Assembly: GCA_947629095.1 (NCBI GenBank)
Contig: CANRCK010000002.1
Location: 124,001 to 188,000, forward strand
Origin: an uncultured Clostridia bacterium
GTDB lineage: Bacteria > Bacillota > Clostridia > Christensenellales > Borkfalkiaceae
Reading direction: 5' to 3'
DNA: 64,000 nt
Part shown: piece by piece, positions 9,660 through 18,276 of the stretch
Position numbering within the stretch: position 1 is the first letter of the stretch
Layout of the letters: the number at the start of each line of letters is the position of its first letter
Made by a program: the position numbers and the translations under genes
Notes under the pieces: model-generated
What the model saw: the letters and a program-made list of their open reading frames with translations, nothing else
What the model was told of the DNA's origin: nothing
Database searches by the model: none

Positions 9660-9735
9660 GCACAGCGCTTGGCTGCCTCCACTCTGTGGGGGGGGAGCCA
9701 AGGGCACCCCTACCGTCATTCTGAGACGATAGCCG
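9660..9735. repeat. Palindromic GGCTCCCC-family repeat with CGTCATTCTGAG tail
   Basis: CTTGGCT-type arms (GCTTGGCT near 9667 and GAGCCAAG near 9698) flank a G/C-rich centre, followed by the phrase CCGTCATTCTGAGACG. The phrase recurs at 16090-16105. The repeat lies between kdgK and the aldolase gene and may form a hairpin in the shared transcript. Confidence 0.55.
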
Positions 9736-9749
9736 AAAAATCAAAAATT

Positions 9750-10733
9750 TTACTTTTTAAGCACAAGGTGAACGGCAAATCCGCCGAACTCATCCTTTAA
9801 ATACGCCACGTTCATAACGCCCTCGGCGTTGTATTTGAACGAGCTTTCGTCCGGCTCGAAGCCGCGGAGCTTAAGCTGGTATACCGCGCGCTTTACGGAG
9901 TTGGTTGCAACGGCTATATGCCCGCACGCCCCCCTGCCCGGCTTTTTCATCATCTCCATATACGTTGCTGCGAATACGGAGCTGTTCCCAACCTTTTTTG
10001 TAAACCCGAACGCATTGTCGAACTTGTCGGCAACGGCTTCCGCCTCTTCGGGATTTGCACAGTTTATTCCAACGTGCACCATCTCGAAGCCGAGCATCTT
10101 ATCTATAGCCTCGCGGCAGAGCTTGGTTATGCCCGCCCAGTCCCCCGCGGCAAGCAACTTTTCGGGAACTATCCAACTGCCGCCGCAGCATACGATTTTT
10201 TTGTATGCGAGATAACTGTTCAGATTTTCGGCGTTTACCCCGCCCGTAGGCATAAAACGCATAGTTGTGTAGGGTCCGCATACGGACTTGATATAGGGCA
10301 ACCCGCCCGCCTGCTCCGCGGGGAAGAACTTGGCAAAGTCAAGCCCCAGCTCCAGAGCCTGCTCTATTTCGCTTGCGGAGGAAAGCCCCGGCGCAAAGGG
10401 TATTCCCTTTTCGAGGCAGTGCTTTACAACCTTGGGATTTAGTCCGGGTGCAACACAGAACTTTGCGCCTGCAGCATACGCGGCGTCAGCCTGTTCGCAG
10501 GTCAAAACGGTGCCCGCGCCCACGAGCATATCGGGATAAGCCGCCGTCATACGGCGGATAACCTCGTCGGCGCCCGCCGCACGGAAAGTAACCTCCGCAC
10601 AGTTGATGCCGCCATCGCGCAGGGCTTTTGCCAAAGCCTCGGCATTTTCAACGTTTTCAAGCTTTATAACGGGCACTATGCCAACGTTTGAAAGCTCCTC
10701 AACCAGTGCGTTTATTTTTTCTTTTACAGTCAT
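9750..10733 (-). CDS. KDPG/KHG aldolase fused to a VOC (glyoxalase-like) domain
   Basis: Residues 1-212 form a complete class I 2-keto-3-deoxy-6-phosphogluconate aldolase: a glutamate in CAEVTFR (E47), the GAGTVLT loop, the Schiff-base lysine in DFAKFFPAE (K135), and the phosphate-binding MPTGGV and GGSWIV segments. It would split KDPG into pyruvate and glyceraldehyde 3-phosphate. Residues from about 216 to 327 are an added domain beginning FEMVHVGINC, with GHIAV and GGFAVHLVLKK strands, which resembles the VOC/glyoxalase fold. The usual aldolase is about 205-215 residues, so this is a fusion. A good AAAGGAG site precedes the ATG. It is the first gene of the uronate block on this strand. Confidence 0.88.
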   Translation of the reverse strand: MTVKEKINALVEELSNVGIVPVIKLENVENAEALAKALRDGGINCAEVTFRAAGADEVIRRMTAAYPDMLVGAGTVLTCEQADAAYAAGAKFCVAPGLNPKVVKHCLEKGIPFAPGLSSASEIEQALELGLDFAKFFPAEQAGGLPYIKSVCGPYTTMRFMPTGGVNAENLNSYLAYKKIVCCGGSWIVPEKLLAAGDWAGITKLCREAIDKMLGFEMVHVGINCANPEEAEAVADKFDNAFGFTKKVGNSSVFAATYMEMMKKPGRGACGHIAVATNSVKRAVYQLKLRGFEPDESSFKYNAEGVMNVAYLKDEFGGFAVHLVLKK

Positions 10734-10941
10734 ATTTTTCTCCTTTATCTACGCATATTTATCACGCTATACATTATAAAATATAAATCAACCTATTTCT
10801 ATGCACAAAACGGACCGGTTGATATATTTTTCGGATATATTTCAGCCGCAGGATTTTTCTGTGGCGGGCGAAAGGCGTTTTTTGCCGCAAATTGCGTATA
10901 CTGCGGATAGACGGCGCGTTTAATAGATAGGAGGTGACGTT

Positions 10942-13578
10942 TTGGAGTATTTTGCACAGACCCGGGAAGAGGCGCTCGGCTCCCTGCAAACGGCGGAGAG
11001 CGGGCTTACAGACGAAGAGGCGGCGGCAAGGCTTGAAAAGTACGGCAAAAACGAGCTTGCCGAAAAAAAGAAAAAGCCGGCGGCGGCGCGGTTTTTTGCG
11101 CAGTTTGCCGATGCGATGATAATAGTGCTGCTGGTTGCGGCGGCGGTTTCGGCGGGTTTTACAATTTACGGGCACCTTGCGCGCGGCGAAAGCCTTGCCG
11201 AGCTGATTGACGCGGGAATAATTGTTGCAATAGTTATAATAAACGCCGCAATAGGCTTTATACAGGAGAACAAAGCCGAAAACGCGCTTGAAGCGCTGCG
11301 GGAAAAGAGCAAACAGTACGCAAAAGTGATACGGGGCGGGGAACGGAAGCTTATCCCCGGCGAAGAACTGACAGTTGGGGATATAGTCGCGCTCGAAGCG
11401 GGGGACGTGGTGCCCGCGGACCTGCGGCTTTTGCAGACGGCTTCGCTTAAAATAGAGGAAGCCGCGCTGACGGGTGAATCCGTGCCGGGCGAAAAACACG
11501 CCGAAAGGGTAGCGGACGAAAGGGCTGCCCTTGGCGACAGGGAGAATATGGCGTATCTCGGCGGAACGGTGACCTACGGCAGGGGCACGGGCGCGGTTAC
11601 TGCCGTGGGAATGGGCACGGAGATGGGAAAAATTGCATACATGTTGCAAAATAGCAAGGACGAACCCTCCCCTTTGAACAAGCAGCTTGCAAGAACGGCA
11701 AAAATTTTGTCGGTAATCGTCCTTGCAGTTGCGGCGGTGATTTTTATCGCGTGCATAATACGAGACCCGTCGCTGTGGCGCGAAGCGTTTATGACTTCCG
11801 TAGCCATAGCCGTGGCTGCAATACCCGAGGGGCTGCCCGCCGTGGTGACCATAGTGCTTGCCATGGGCGTGCAAAAGATGTCCGAACGCAACGCAATAGT
11901 AAAACGCCTCCCCGCGGTGGAGACATTGGGGTGCTGCGAAATTATCTGTTCGGATAAAACGGGCACGCTTACCCTGAATAAAATGACCGTTAAGGAAACT
12001 TACGTTCCCTCGGGGAACGAGGGGCTTTTGAAGGATATCCTCGCCCTTTGCAACGACTCGGCAATAACCGCGGCGGGGCTGGCGGGCGACCCCACCGAAA
12101 CGGCGCTCGTCGCCTACGCTTTCGGCGAAAAAGGGAAAGGATATGTTGAGTTTTCCCAAAAAAACCGCCGAATAAACGAGCTGCCGTTCGACAGCGTGCG
12201 GAAGCTTATGACCACGGTAAACGCGCGGGAAAACGGCATATATTCCCACACAAAGGGCGCGCCGGACGTACTGCTTGCGCGGTGCGACAGAATACTCACC
12301 GAAAACGGCATAAAAAAAATTACCCCCGCTGAAATCGGGGAAATAAAGCGCGCCAACGCGGGAATGGCGGAAAGGGCGATGCGCGTGCTTGCGGCGGCAT
12401 ACTGCGAGGGCGAAAATTTGGAAGAGCGCAACCTTGTGTTTGTGGGGCTTGCGGGAATGACCGACCCTCCCCGCCCCGAAGCAAAGGCAGCGGTTGAAAA
12501 ATGCCGGGCCGCGGGCATAAAACCGCTGATGATAACGGGCGACCACCCCGCCACCGCAAACGCCGTTGCCAAGGAGTTGGGAATTCTCCGCAGCGGCGAC
12601 CTTACTGCCACCGGCGCTAAGCTCGACGAAATACCCGATGGGCAATTAAGCGAAGATATAATGCGTTATTCGGTGTTTTCACGCGTCAGTCCCGAAAATA
12701 AAATAAGAATAGTGAAAGCCTTCCGCTCGCTGGGAAAGGTGACGGCAATGACGGGCGACGGCGTGAACGACGCGCCGTCCATAAAGGAAGCCGACGTTGG
12801 CATAGGAATGGGAATAACGGGCACACAGGTATCCAAAGAGGCGGCGGACGTGGTGCTTTCGGACGATAATTTTGCAACCATAGTCGACGCCGTGGAAGAG
12901 GGCAGAAAAATTTATTCAAATATAACAAAGGCAATACAGTTTCTGCTTTCGGCAAACGTTGCCGAGGTTCTGTGCCTTTTTATTGCCACCGTAATTTTAG
13001 GCGAACGCTTTTTAACGCCCGTAATGATACTTTGGGTCAACCTTATAACCGACTCCTTCCCCGCCCTCTCCCTCGGCGCCGAAGCCGCCGAACGGGACGT
13101 TATGGGTCTGCCGCCGAGAAAGAGCGGAAAATCTCTGTTTGCAGGGGCAATGGGCAGGGACGTGATAATTCAGGGCGTCTTTCAAACGGCGCTCGTGTTG
13201 GCGGCATATCTATTGGGCGAACACGTTCTTGATACTGCGCATCACGAGGTCTCCATGACAATGGCGTTTGTGAGCCTGTGTTTTATACAGCTGTTCCACG
13301 CCTTTAATCTGCGTTCGCAAAAAAACAGCATTTTAAACAAGCGCGTTTTTTCAAATATATATCTCGATTTATCCTTTGTTTTGGGGGCGGCGTTAACCGT
13401 TTTGGTTGTGGTTGTGCCGTTCTTCAACGGAATATTCCGCACCGCGCCCTTAACATCTGCGGAGTGGCTCACCTCGATAGGAGTTGCGCTTGCCATAATC
13501 CCGTTTGTGGAGATTGAAAAACTTATCTTCCGCCTCCTCTCCCCCGCCGCGGCAAAAAAGATTAATATTAAGCGTTAA
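10942..13578 (+). CDS. Cation-translocating P-type ATPase, calcium type
   Basis: This 878-residue P2-type ATPase has the phosphorylation motif DKTGTLT (Asp near residue 338), the ion-binding PEGLP kink in a membrane helix near residue 295, the TGES actuator loop, ITGDHPATA, and the hinge MTGDGVNDAP. About ten membrane helices fit the family. The overall pattern (N-terminal cation-ATPase domain, PEGLP, C-terminal six-helix block) fits bacterial Ca2+ pumps. The start is a TTG with GGAGGTG five bases upstream; no better start exists. It is monocistronic, divergent from the aldolase gene, and ends before a strong hairpin. Ion specificity is inferred from the family. Confidence 0.88.
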   Translation: MEYFAQTREEALGSLQTAESGLTDEEAAARLEKYGKNELAEKKKKPAAARFFAQFADAMIIVLLVAAAVSAGFTIYGHLARGESLAELIDAGIIVAIVIINAAIGFIQENKAENALEALREKSKQYAKVIRGGERKLIPGEELTVGDIVALEAGDVVPADLRLLQTASLKIEEAALTGESVPGEKHAERVADERAALGDRENMAYLGGTVTYGRGTGAVTAVGMGTEMGKIAYMLQNSKDEPSPLNKQLARTAKILSVIVLAVAAVIFIACIIRDPSLWREAFMTSVAIAVAAIPEGLPAVVTIVLAMGVQKMSERNAIVKRLPAVETLGCCEIICSDKTGTLTLNKMTVKETYVPSGNEGLLKDILALCNDSAITAAGLAGDPTETALVAYAFGEKGKGYVEFSQKNRRINELPFDSVRKLMTTVNARENGIYSHTKGAPDVLLARCDRILTENGIKKITPAEIGEIKRANAGMAERAMRVLAAAYCEGENLEERNLVFVGLAGMTDPPRPEAKAAVEKCRAAGIKPLMITGDHPATANAVAKELGILRSGDLTATGAKLDEIPDGQLSEDIMRYSVFSRVSPENKIRIVKAFRSLGKVTAMTGDGVNDAPSIKEADVGIGMGITGTQVSKEAADVVLSDDNFATIVDAVEEGRKIYSNITKAIQFLLSANVAEVLCLFIATVILGERFLTPVMILWVNLITDSFPALSLGAEAAERDVMGLPPRKSGKSLFAGAMGRDVIIQGVFQTALVLAAYLLGEHVLDTAHHEVSMTMAFVSLCFIQLFHAFNLRSQKNSILNKRVFSNIYLDLSFVLGAALTVLVVVVPFFNGIFRTAPLTSAEWLTSIGVALAIIPFVEIEKLIFRLLSPAAAKKINIKR

Positions 13579-13734
13579 CGCAATAAAGCCCCCCTTCTTT
13601 TTGGTTGGACGCATTGCTTTTTACCGGATTTTCGGCTGACGCCTCGAATGGCAATGGGGCGGAATGTGCGTTGATTCCTCAACCTTAGTTATCCATTCAT
13701 TCCGCTTGCGCTGCCAACGCGTTTCAACACACAG

Positions 13735-13775
13735 GCGGCGGGCGCGAAAAAATCGCGCCCGCCGCTATTACTTTT
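13735..13775. terminator. Strong hairpin terminator
   Basis: A perfect 13-bp stem (GCGGCGGGCGCGA / TCGCGCCCGCCGC) around an AAAAA loop is followed by TATTACTTTTT. It lies 157 bases after the P-type ATPase stop and probably ends that transcript. Confidence 0.75.
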
Positions 13776-13869
13776 TGTCTGATTGGGTCTGTTGAAACAC
13801 AAATAAAGGTTTTATTAAGTTTTTTCTTTCATTTTAAACTTGCGGATATTTTAATATAATTAAAGGCGC

Positions 13870-14005
13870 AGTTCCACTGCATTTACGAAGTAGTGCGGTG
13901 GGTAGAAGCGAGTTATGCAAGGCGCGCGAGCATAACCTGAAGGAGTTTACTAAATGGTAAATATCGTATCGAAGGCGTTAGCCTTACCGAAGGTTGCCGC
14001 AGCGC
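13870..14005. repeat. Degenerate interspersed repeat
   Basis: The block TTACGAAGTAGTGCGG, TAGAAGCGAG, GCAAGGCGCGC resembles the block at 6730-6815 (TTACGCAGTT, TAGAAACGAG, AGAGCGCGC). It also contains TTTACTAAATGGTAAA, which can pair with itself. The similarity is partial and was judged by eye. Confidence 0.4.
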
Positions 14006-14023
14006 AACACAGCAGAACGACGC

Positions 14024-16027
14024 TTATACACGCCGCTCGGTAGTAAAGGGCGGAATTTGGGGCACGTGCGAATTATCATTCTTAGCCTTTGTGTGCCTCA
14101 TTTTTATGGTGCGGCGGATATTCTTTTCGGCTTTCTTTTCCTCGGGAGTGCTCTCAACATAGGGCACCTCGAAGATAACCGCCTCAAAGGGGCGCAAATC
14201 GAACGTGAGCTTGAAAGGTCTGCCGTCGCAAAGCTCCTCCCTTGCCTCTATTTCCAGCGGGTTGCCGTCGGGATAAGTTGAGAATATGCGCTTATATATG
14301 CCCGCAATGGGTGCGCCGACGCCCATATCCCATCTGTCTACGGGCGCAAAATTTATAACGAATATCAGCGCGTTGTTATAGTTCCACGGGTTGCGCCTTA
14401 TGAATGTGAAGATATTGCGGTTGAAGTCGCCCGAGTTTATCCACTCGAAGGTTTTGGAACCGCCGCAGTCGTTATATAAAACGGGACGTTCGCGGTAGAT
14501 ATGCAAAAGCGTGCGGTAGCAGTTCATTACGTCGCGGTGACCCTCGTCGTCGGCGAGATACCAATCCAGACCCGTGCGGAAATTCCACTCGTTTATCTGC
14601 GCGAAGTCCTGACCCATAAAAAGCAGCTTTTTGCCGGGGTGCCCCATCATCATTGTGTACAGAGCCTTTAAACTGCCCAGCTTGTCCATTTTGTTGCCGG
14701 GGAATTTATTGTACATGCTGCCCTTGCCGTAAACAACCTCGTCGTGGGACAAAACGAGAATATAGTTTTCGTTAAAGATATATTCAAAAGTGTGCGTTAA
14801 AAGCCAGTGGTGATAGGGGCGGTATATGGGGTCCTTTTTGATATATGTTAAAGTGTCGTTCATCCAGCCCATATTCCACTTTAAGCCGAAGCCGAAGCCG
14901 CCCTGCGCCGCGGGCTTGGTTACTCCCTCTATTATGGAGCTGTCCTCGGCGATTAAAAACGCGTCTGTGCGCTGCCGCATTATGCTGTTCAGATGGCGGA
15001 AGAACTCAAAACTCTCCAGATTTTCGGTGCCTCCGTACATATTGGGGCGCCACTGCTCCCTGCCGAAGCTGTTATAGAACATAGCCGCAACGGCGTCCAC
15101 GCGGAGGGCGTCGATATGATATTTGTCTATCCAGAAGAACGCCGAAGCCATGAGGAAGTTGCTGACTTCCTTTTTGCCCAAATCGAACGCCTTGGTGCCC
15201 CATTCGGGATATTCGGCGCGCAAGGGGTCGCCGTACTCATAGAGGGGAGTGCCGTCGAAGTTGGCAAGCCCGAAGTCGTCCTTGGGGAAGTGCGCGGGCA
15301 CCCAGTCCAAAATTACGCCTATGCCGCACTTATGCAGATGGTTTACAAAGTATTGGAAGTCCTCGGGAGAGCCGTAGCGGGCGGTGGGCGAAAAATAGCC
15401 CGTCACCTGATATCCCCACGACGGGTCGAAGGGATATTCGCAGATTCCCATAAGCTCCACGTGGGTATAGCCCATATAATTTACGTATTCGGCAAGCTCG
15501 TGCGCAAGGGTGCGGTAGTCGAAATATTGGTCCTCGTCCCACTTGGATAAATCCTTTTTCCAGCTGCCGAGGTGAACCTCGTACACGGACATCGGCTTTT
15601 CAAGGAAATTTTCGTTATGTTTTTGCTGCTTCCAGTCGCCGTCCTCCCATTGGAACCTGTCCACATTGCAGACGACGGAGGCGTTTGCGGGACGAAGCTC
15701 GGCGCGGAAGGCGTAGGGGTCGATTTTATAAACCTCGCTGCCGTCGGCGCGGACTATCAGATATTTATATTTTACGCCCTCGCACATACCGGGAACGAAC
15801 AGCTCCCATATTTCGTCGTCCATCTTCTGCATTATGTCCCGCCACGGGGTCCAGCCGTTGCCGTCCGAAACGACACAGACTGCCTTTGCGTGCGGCGCCC
15901 AAAGCACAAAACGGACGCCCCATACGCCGTTTTCTTCGCGCAAGTGCGCGCCCATTTTGTTGTAAAGCTCGTAATGGGTGCCATGGTGGAACAGATATCT
16001 GTCCAGATCGCCGAAAAATTTATCCAT
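14024..16027 (-). CDS. glgB: 1,4-alpha-glucan branching enzyme
   Basis: This 667-residue GH13 enzyme introduces alpha-1,6 branches into glycogen. After an N-terminal CBM48-like domain, the conserved GH13 regions are visible: ILDWVPAHF, the nucleophile region DALRVDAV, the acid/base region LIAEDSS, and VLSHDEVV. GHPGKKLLFMGQDFA is typical of branching enzymes. An in-frame ATG lies at 16051, but GGAGGAATT stands immediately before the ATG at 16027, so that start is preferred. The last residues (TTERRV) are encoded at the edge of a repeat-like region, so the tail may be acquired. It follows the GH13 hydrolase gene on the same strand. No other glg genes are in the window. Confidence 0.93.
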   Translation of the reverse strand: MDKFFGDLDRYLFHHGTHYELYNKMGAHLREENGVWGVRFVLWAPHAKAVCVVSDGNGWTPWRDIMQKMDDEIWELFVPGMCEGVKYKYLIVRADGSEVYKIDPYAFRAELRPANASVVCNVDRFQWEDGDWKQQKHNENFLEKPMSVYEVHLGSWKKDLSKWDEDQYFDYRTLAHELAEYVNYMGYTHVELMGICEYPFDPSWGYQVTGYFSPTARYGSPEDFQYFVNHLHKCGIGVILDWVPAHFPKDDFGLANFDGTPLYEYGDPLRAEYPEWGTKAFDLGKKEVSNFLMASAFFWIDKYHIDALRVDAVAAMFYNSFGREQWRPNMYGGTENLESFEFFRHLNSIMRQRTDAFLIAEDSSIIEGVTKPAAQGGFGFGLKWNMGWMNDTLTYIKKDPIYRPYHHWLLTHTFEYIFNENYILVLSHDEVVYGKGSMYNKFPGNKMDKLGSLKALYTMMMGHPGKKLLFMGQDFAQINEWNFRTGLDWYLADDEGHRDVMNCYRTLLHIYRERPVLYNDCGGSKTFEWINSGDFNRNIFTFIRRNPWNYNNALIFVINFAPVDRWDMGVGAPIAGIYKRIFSTYPDGNPLEIEAREELCDGRPFKLTFDLRPFEAVIFEVPYVESTPEEKKAEKNIRRTIKMRHTKAKNDNSHVPQIPPFTTERRV

Positions 16028-16092
16028 AATTCCTCCAAAAAAGTTGTTCACAAAAATTTTCGTGTGATTGCGCGCCCTGCGCCACCCTCACG

Positions 16093-18168
16093 TCATTCTG
16101 AGGCGAACTTATAATAATACACACACCCACTTTCGGGGGGCATGGTGACGAGCGCCCTGCCGTTTTGCACCTTTACGCGCTCTTCGGTAAGGTCAAAAGA
16201 TTCCCCGGCGCAGAAAAATTTTCGGGTGATGAAAGCTTCGTTTCTGGGAACGCCGAGCTGCCATACGGGCACGTTAAGGCTGAGTTCCGATTCCGAACAG
16301 TTGATTATAACAACACAGCACTCGTCCTCGTCCGACCTGCCGTAGATTATATATCCGTTACCCGCGTCCAGCTGCTTTATGCTGCCCATTTTAAGGCACT
16401 TTATTTTTTTGCGCAGGCGTATTGCCTGTTTATGGAACTCTATAAGCTGCCAATCCTCGCTCCCCCACGGATAAGTCCTGCGGGAGTCGGGGTCCGTCCA
16501 ACCCACTTGCCCCGCCTCGTCGGCGTAGTATACCCCGGGCGACCCGGGCCACGTCATCTGTATGAGGACGGCAAGTTCCATAAGCCGTTTATCGATGTTG
16601 TAACCCGCTTCGTGCGGACCCTTTGTGCGCAGGGTGCCCACCGTGTGGTTTGTGCGCGTTAAAAAGCGGGAATGGTCGTGGTTTGAAAGCTGGTTCAAAG
16701 CCGAGTCAAGCGCGGGGCGGGGGAATTTGGACATACTCTTGAACATAGAGGCAAAAAACGCCTTGCCGTCCCATAGCTTGCTTTCGTCAAACGTTTCGGA
16801 GTGCTTATCCATACCCGTCAAAAACCACGTCACAGGCTCCATAAACGCGTCGTAATTCATAACCGAGTCCCACTCCCCGCCGTTGAACCACTCCTCGGGA
16901 GAGCCGTAGTGCTCGGCAAAGATAAAGGCTTGGGGATTGGCTTCGCGCACGCTTGCGCGGAACTTCTTCCAGAATTTGTGGTTATAGCGGGGGCTGTGCC
17001 CCAGATCCGCGGCTACGTCAAGCCGCCAGCCGTCAACGTTGTACGGCTCGCCCACCCACTTGCTGCCGGTGGATATTATATAGCCTTCCAGCTCCTTGCT
17101 GTGTTCGTAATTGAGCTTAGGAAGAGTTTCAAACCCCCACCAGCCCTCGTATTCGCTGTGGGCTTCGTGGGGCTTTTTAAATTTGAAATAACTTCTGTAA
17201 GGGCTTTTTGCCGATTGGAACGCACCCTTTTCGTAGCCCTCCTTGTTGAGGTATATCCCCTCCCTGTCCATCCACTTGTTGAAGGAGCCGCAGTGGTTGA
17301 AAACGCCGTCTATAACCACCTTCATTCCGCGGCGGTGGATTTCTTCCACAAGCTTTATAAAATACTCGTTGCTCTTTTCGAGGTTTACGGGACTTGTGGT
17401 GCGGGCTATGTACCTTGCGGCAAAGCCGTTGTGCTTTTCCCAATGCTGCATTCTGTGGTCCACGTCTTTCTCTATCACGGCAAGGTGCGGGTCGATATGG
17501 TCGTAGTCCTGCGTGTCGTACTTGTGGTTGGAGGGCGAAACAAACAGCGGATTGAAGTAGATTGCCTCAACGCCCAAATCCTGCAAATAGTCGAGCTTTT
17601 GCATTACGCCCTGCAAATCGCCGCCGTAAAAACAGCGCACGTCCAGCTCGTCGGGGAATTTATACCATTCGCGGACGCGCTTGGAATGCCCGCCCGTATA
17701 ATAAAATTCGTTGTCCTCCACGTCGTTGGAGGGGTCGCCGTTGCAAAAACGGTCGGGGAAAATCTGGTAGAACACAGCCCCCTTTGCCCAGTCTGGCACC
17801 TTGAACCCCGGCAAAAAGGAAAATTCATACTCTTCCTGCACATTTTCTACGCAGCCGAGGCGATTATAGTATACCACGTCGTCCTCGTCGGAGATTTCAA
17901 AGTAGTACTTTATCTGTCTTTCGGGGCACTTGAACGAAAATTCGTAGTAATCGAAATATACGTCCTTTCTTACGGACACAAGCTCGCGCCGCTGCTTCAG
18001 GGTCATCAGCTTCATATCGTGCTTTACGCCGTTTATAACAACGCACACATTCAAGGCGTCGTTTGCAAGCGTTCTTATGCGCACGGTGACTCTGTCGCCC
18101 GCAGCAGGCTCGTAAGGGGTCTTGTATCTTCGGGTTTCGTCGCTGAACAGCGCGTTTCTGTTTATCAT
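16093..18168 (-). CDS. Intracellular GH13 alpha-glucan hydrolase (neopullulanase/cyclomaltodextrinase-like)
   Basis: This 691-residue protein has no signal peptide. It has an N-terminal beta-sandwich of about 130 residues (CBM34-like) before the catalytic barrel, the layout of neopullulanases and cyclomaltodextrinases. GH13 regions present are VVIDGVFNH, GWRLDVAADL (nucleophile Asp), FIFAEHYG (acid Glu) and LSNHDHSRF. It would hydrolyse maltodextrins or branched oligosaccharides in the cytoplasm, which fits its pairing with glgB 65 bases downstream. The stop codon lies inside a CGTCATTCTGAG repeat, so the last residues (SE) and the end of the gene are repeat-derived. Exact specificity is open. 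Confidence 0.88.
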   Translation of the reverse strand: MINRNALFSDETRRYKTPYEPAAGDRVTVRIRTLANDALNVCVVINGVKHDMKLMTLKQRRELVSVRKDVYFDYYEFSFKCPERQIKYYFEISDEDDVVYYNRLGCVENVQEEYEFSFLPGFKVPDWAKGAVFYQIFPDRFCNGDPSNDVEDNEFYYTGGHSKRVREWYKFPDELDVRCFYGGDLQGVMQKLDYLQDLGVEAIYFNPLFVSPSNHKYDTQDYDHIDPHLAVIEKDVDHRMQHWEKHNGFAARYIARTTSPVNLEKSNEYFIKLVEEIHRRGMKVVIDGVFNHCGSFNKWMDREGIYLNKEGYEKGAFQSAKSPYRSYFKFKKPHEAHSEYEGWWGFETLPKLNYEHSKELEGYIISTGSKWVGEPYNVDGWRLDVAADLGHSPRYNHKFWKKFRASVREANPQAFIFAEHYGSPEEWFNGGEWDSVMNYDAFMEPVTWFLTGMDKHSETFDESKLWDGKAFFASMFKSMSKFPRPALDSALNQLSNHDHSRFLTRTNHTVGTLRTKGPHEAGYNIDKRLMELAVLIQMTWPGSPGVYYADEAGQVGWTDPDSRRTYPWGSEDWQLIEFHKQAIRLRKKIKCLKMGSIKQLDAGNGYIIYGRSDEDECCVVIINCSESELSLNVPVWQLGVPRNEAFITRKFFCAGESFDLTEERVKVQNGRALVTMPPESGCVYYYKFASE

Positions 18169-18203
18169 TATTCGGTCCTTCTTAAACGCCTAATATCCAT
18201 ATG

Positions 18204-18232
18204 ATTGTAACATATAAGGTCATTAAAGTCAA
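18204..18232 (-). promoter_or_regulatory. Sigma-A-type promoter of the GH13-glgB unit
   Basis: On the minus strand TTGACT (18232-18227) and TACAAT (18209-18204) are 17 bases apart, 36 bases before the GH13 start codon, which has an AAGGA site. Confidence 0.75.
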
Positions 18233-18276
18233 TATGGGTTTATTAAATACGGTTGCATAATTTTATAAAATCGCCG

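Larger units (their letters stand above)
13579..14023. other. 445-base intergenic region without a convincing gene
   Basis: It holds a spaced 8-bp inverted repeat (GCGGAATG at 13659-13666 and CATTCCGC at 13698-13705), the 13-bp hairpin at 13735-13765, an isolated TATAAT at 13855-13860, and a repeat-like block at 13880-14000 with short palindromes (TTTAC..GTAAA). I see no tRNA and no well-supported protein. Confidence 0.6.

Noticed and set aside
10774..10941. A promoter for the P-type ATPase (TATACT near 10896)
   Set aside because: The -10-like word is acceptable but no -35 box lies at a suitable distance, so it was not listed as a feature.
10774..12645. A 623-codon minus-strand frame opposite the P-type ATPase
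   Set aside because: Rich in Arg, His, Cys and Tyr with no domain; it mirrors the codon pattern of the real gene on the other strand.
13954..14043. A 30-codon plus-strand frame with GAAGGAG and ATG, after the isolated TATAAT at 13855
   Set aside because: It lies wholly in a repeat-like block, contains a self-pairing TTTAC..GTAAA word around its start, and runs into the convergent glgB end. No terminator follows.
16801..18204. A 467-codon plus-strand frame opposite the GH13 gene
   Set aside because: The opposite strand has clear GH13 catalytic motifs; this frame has none.
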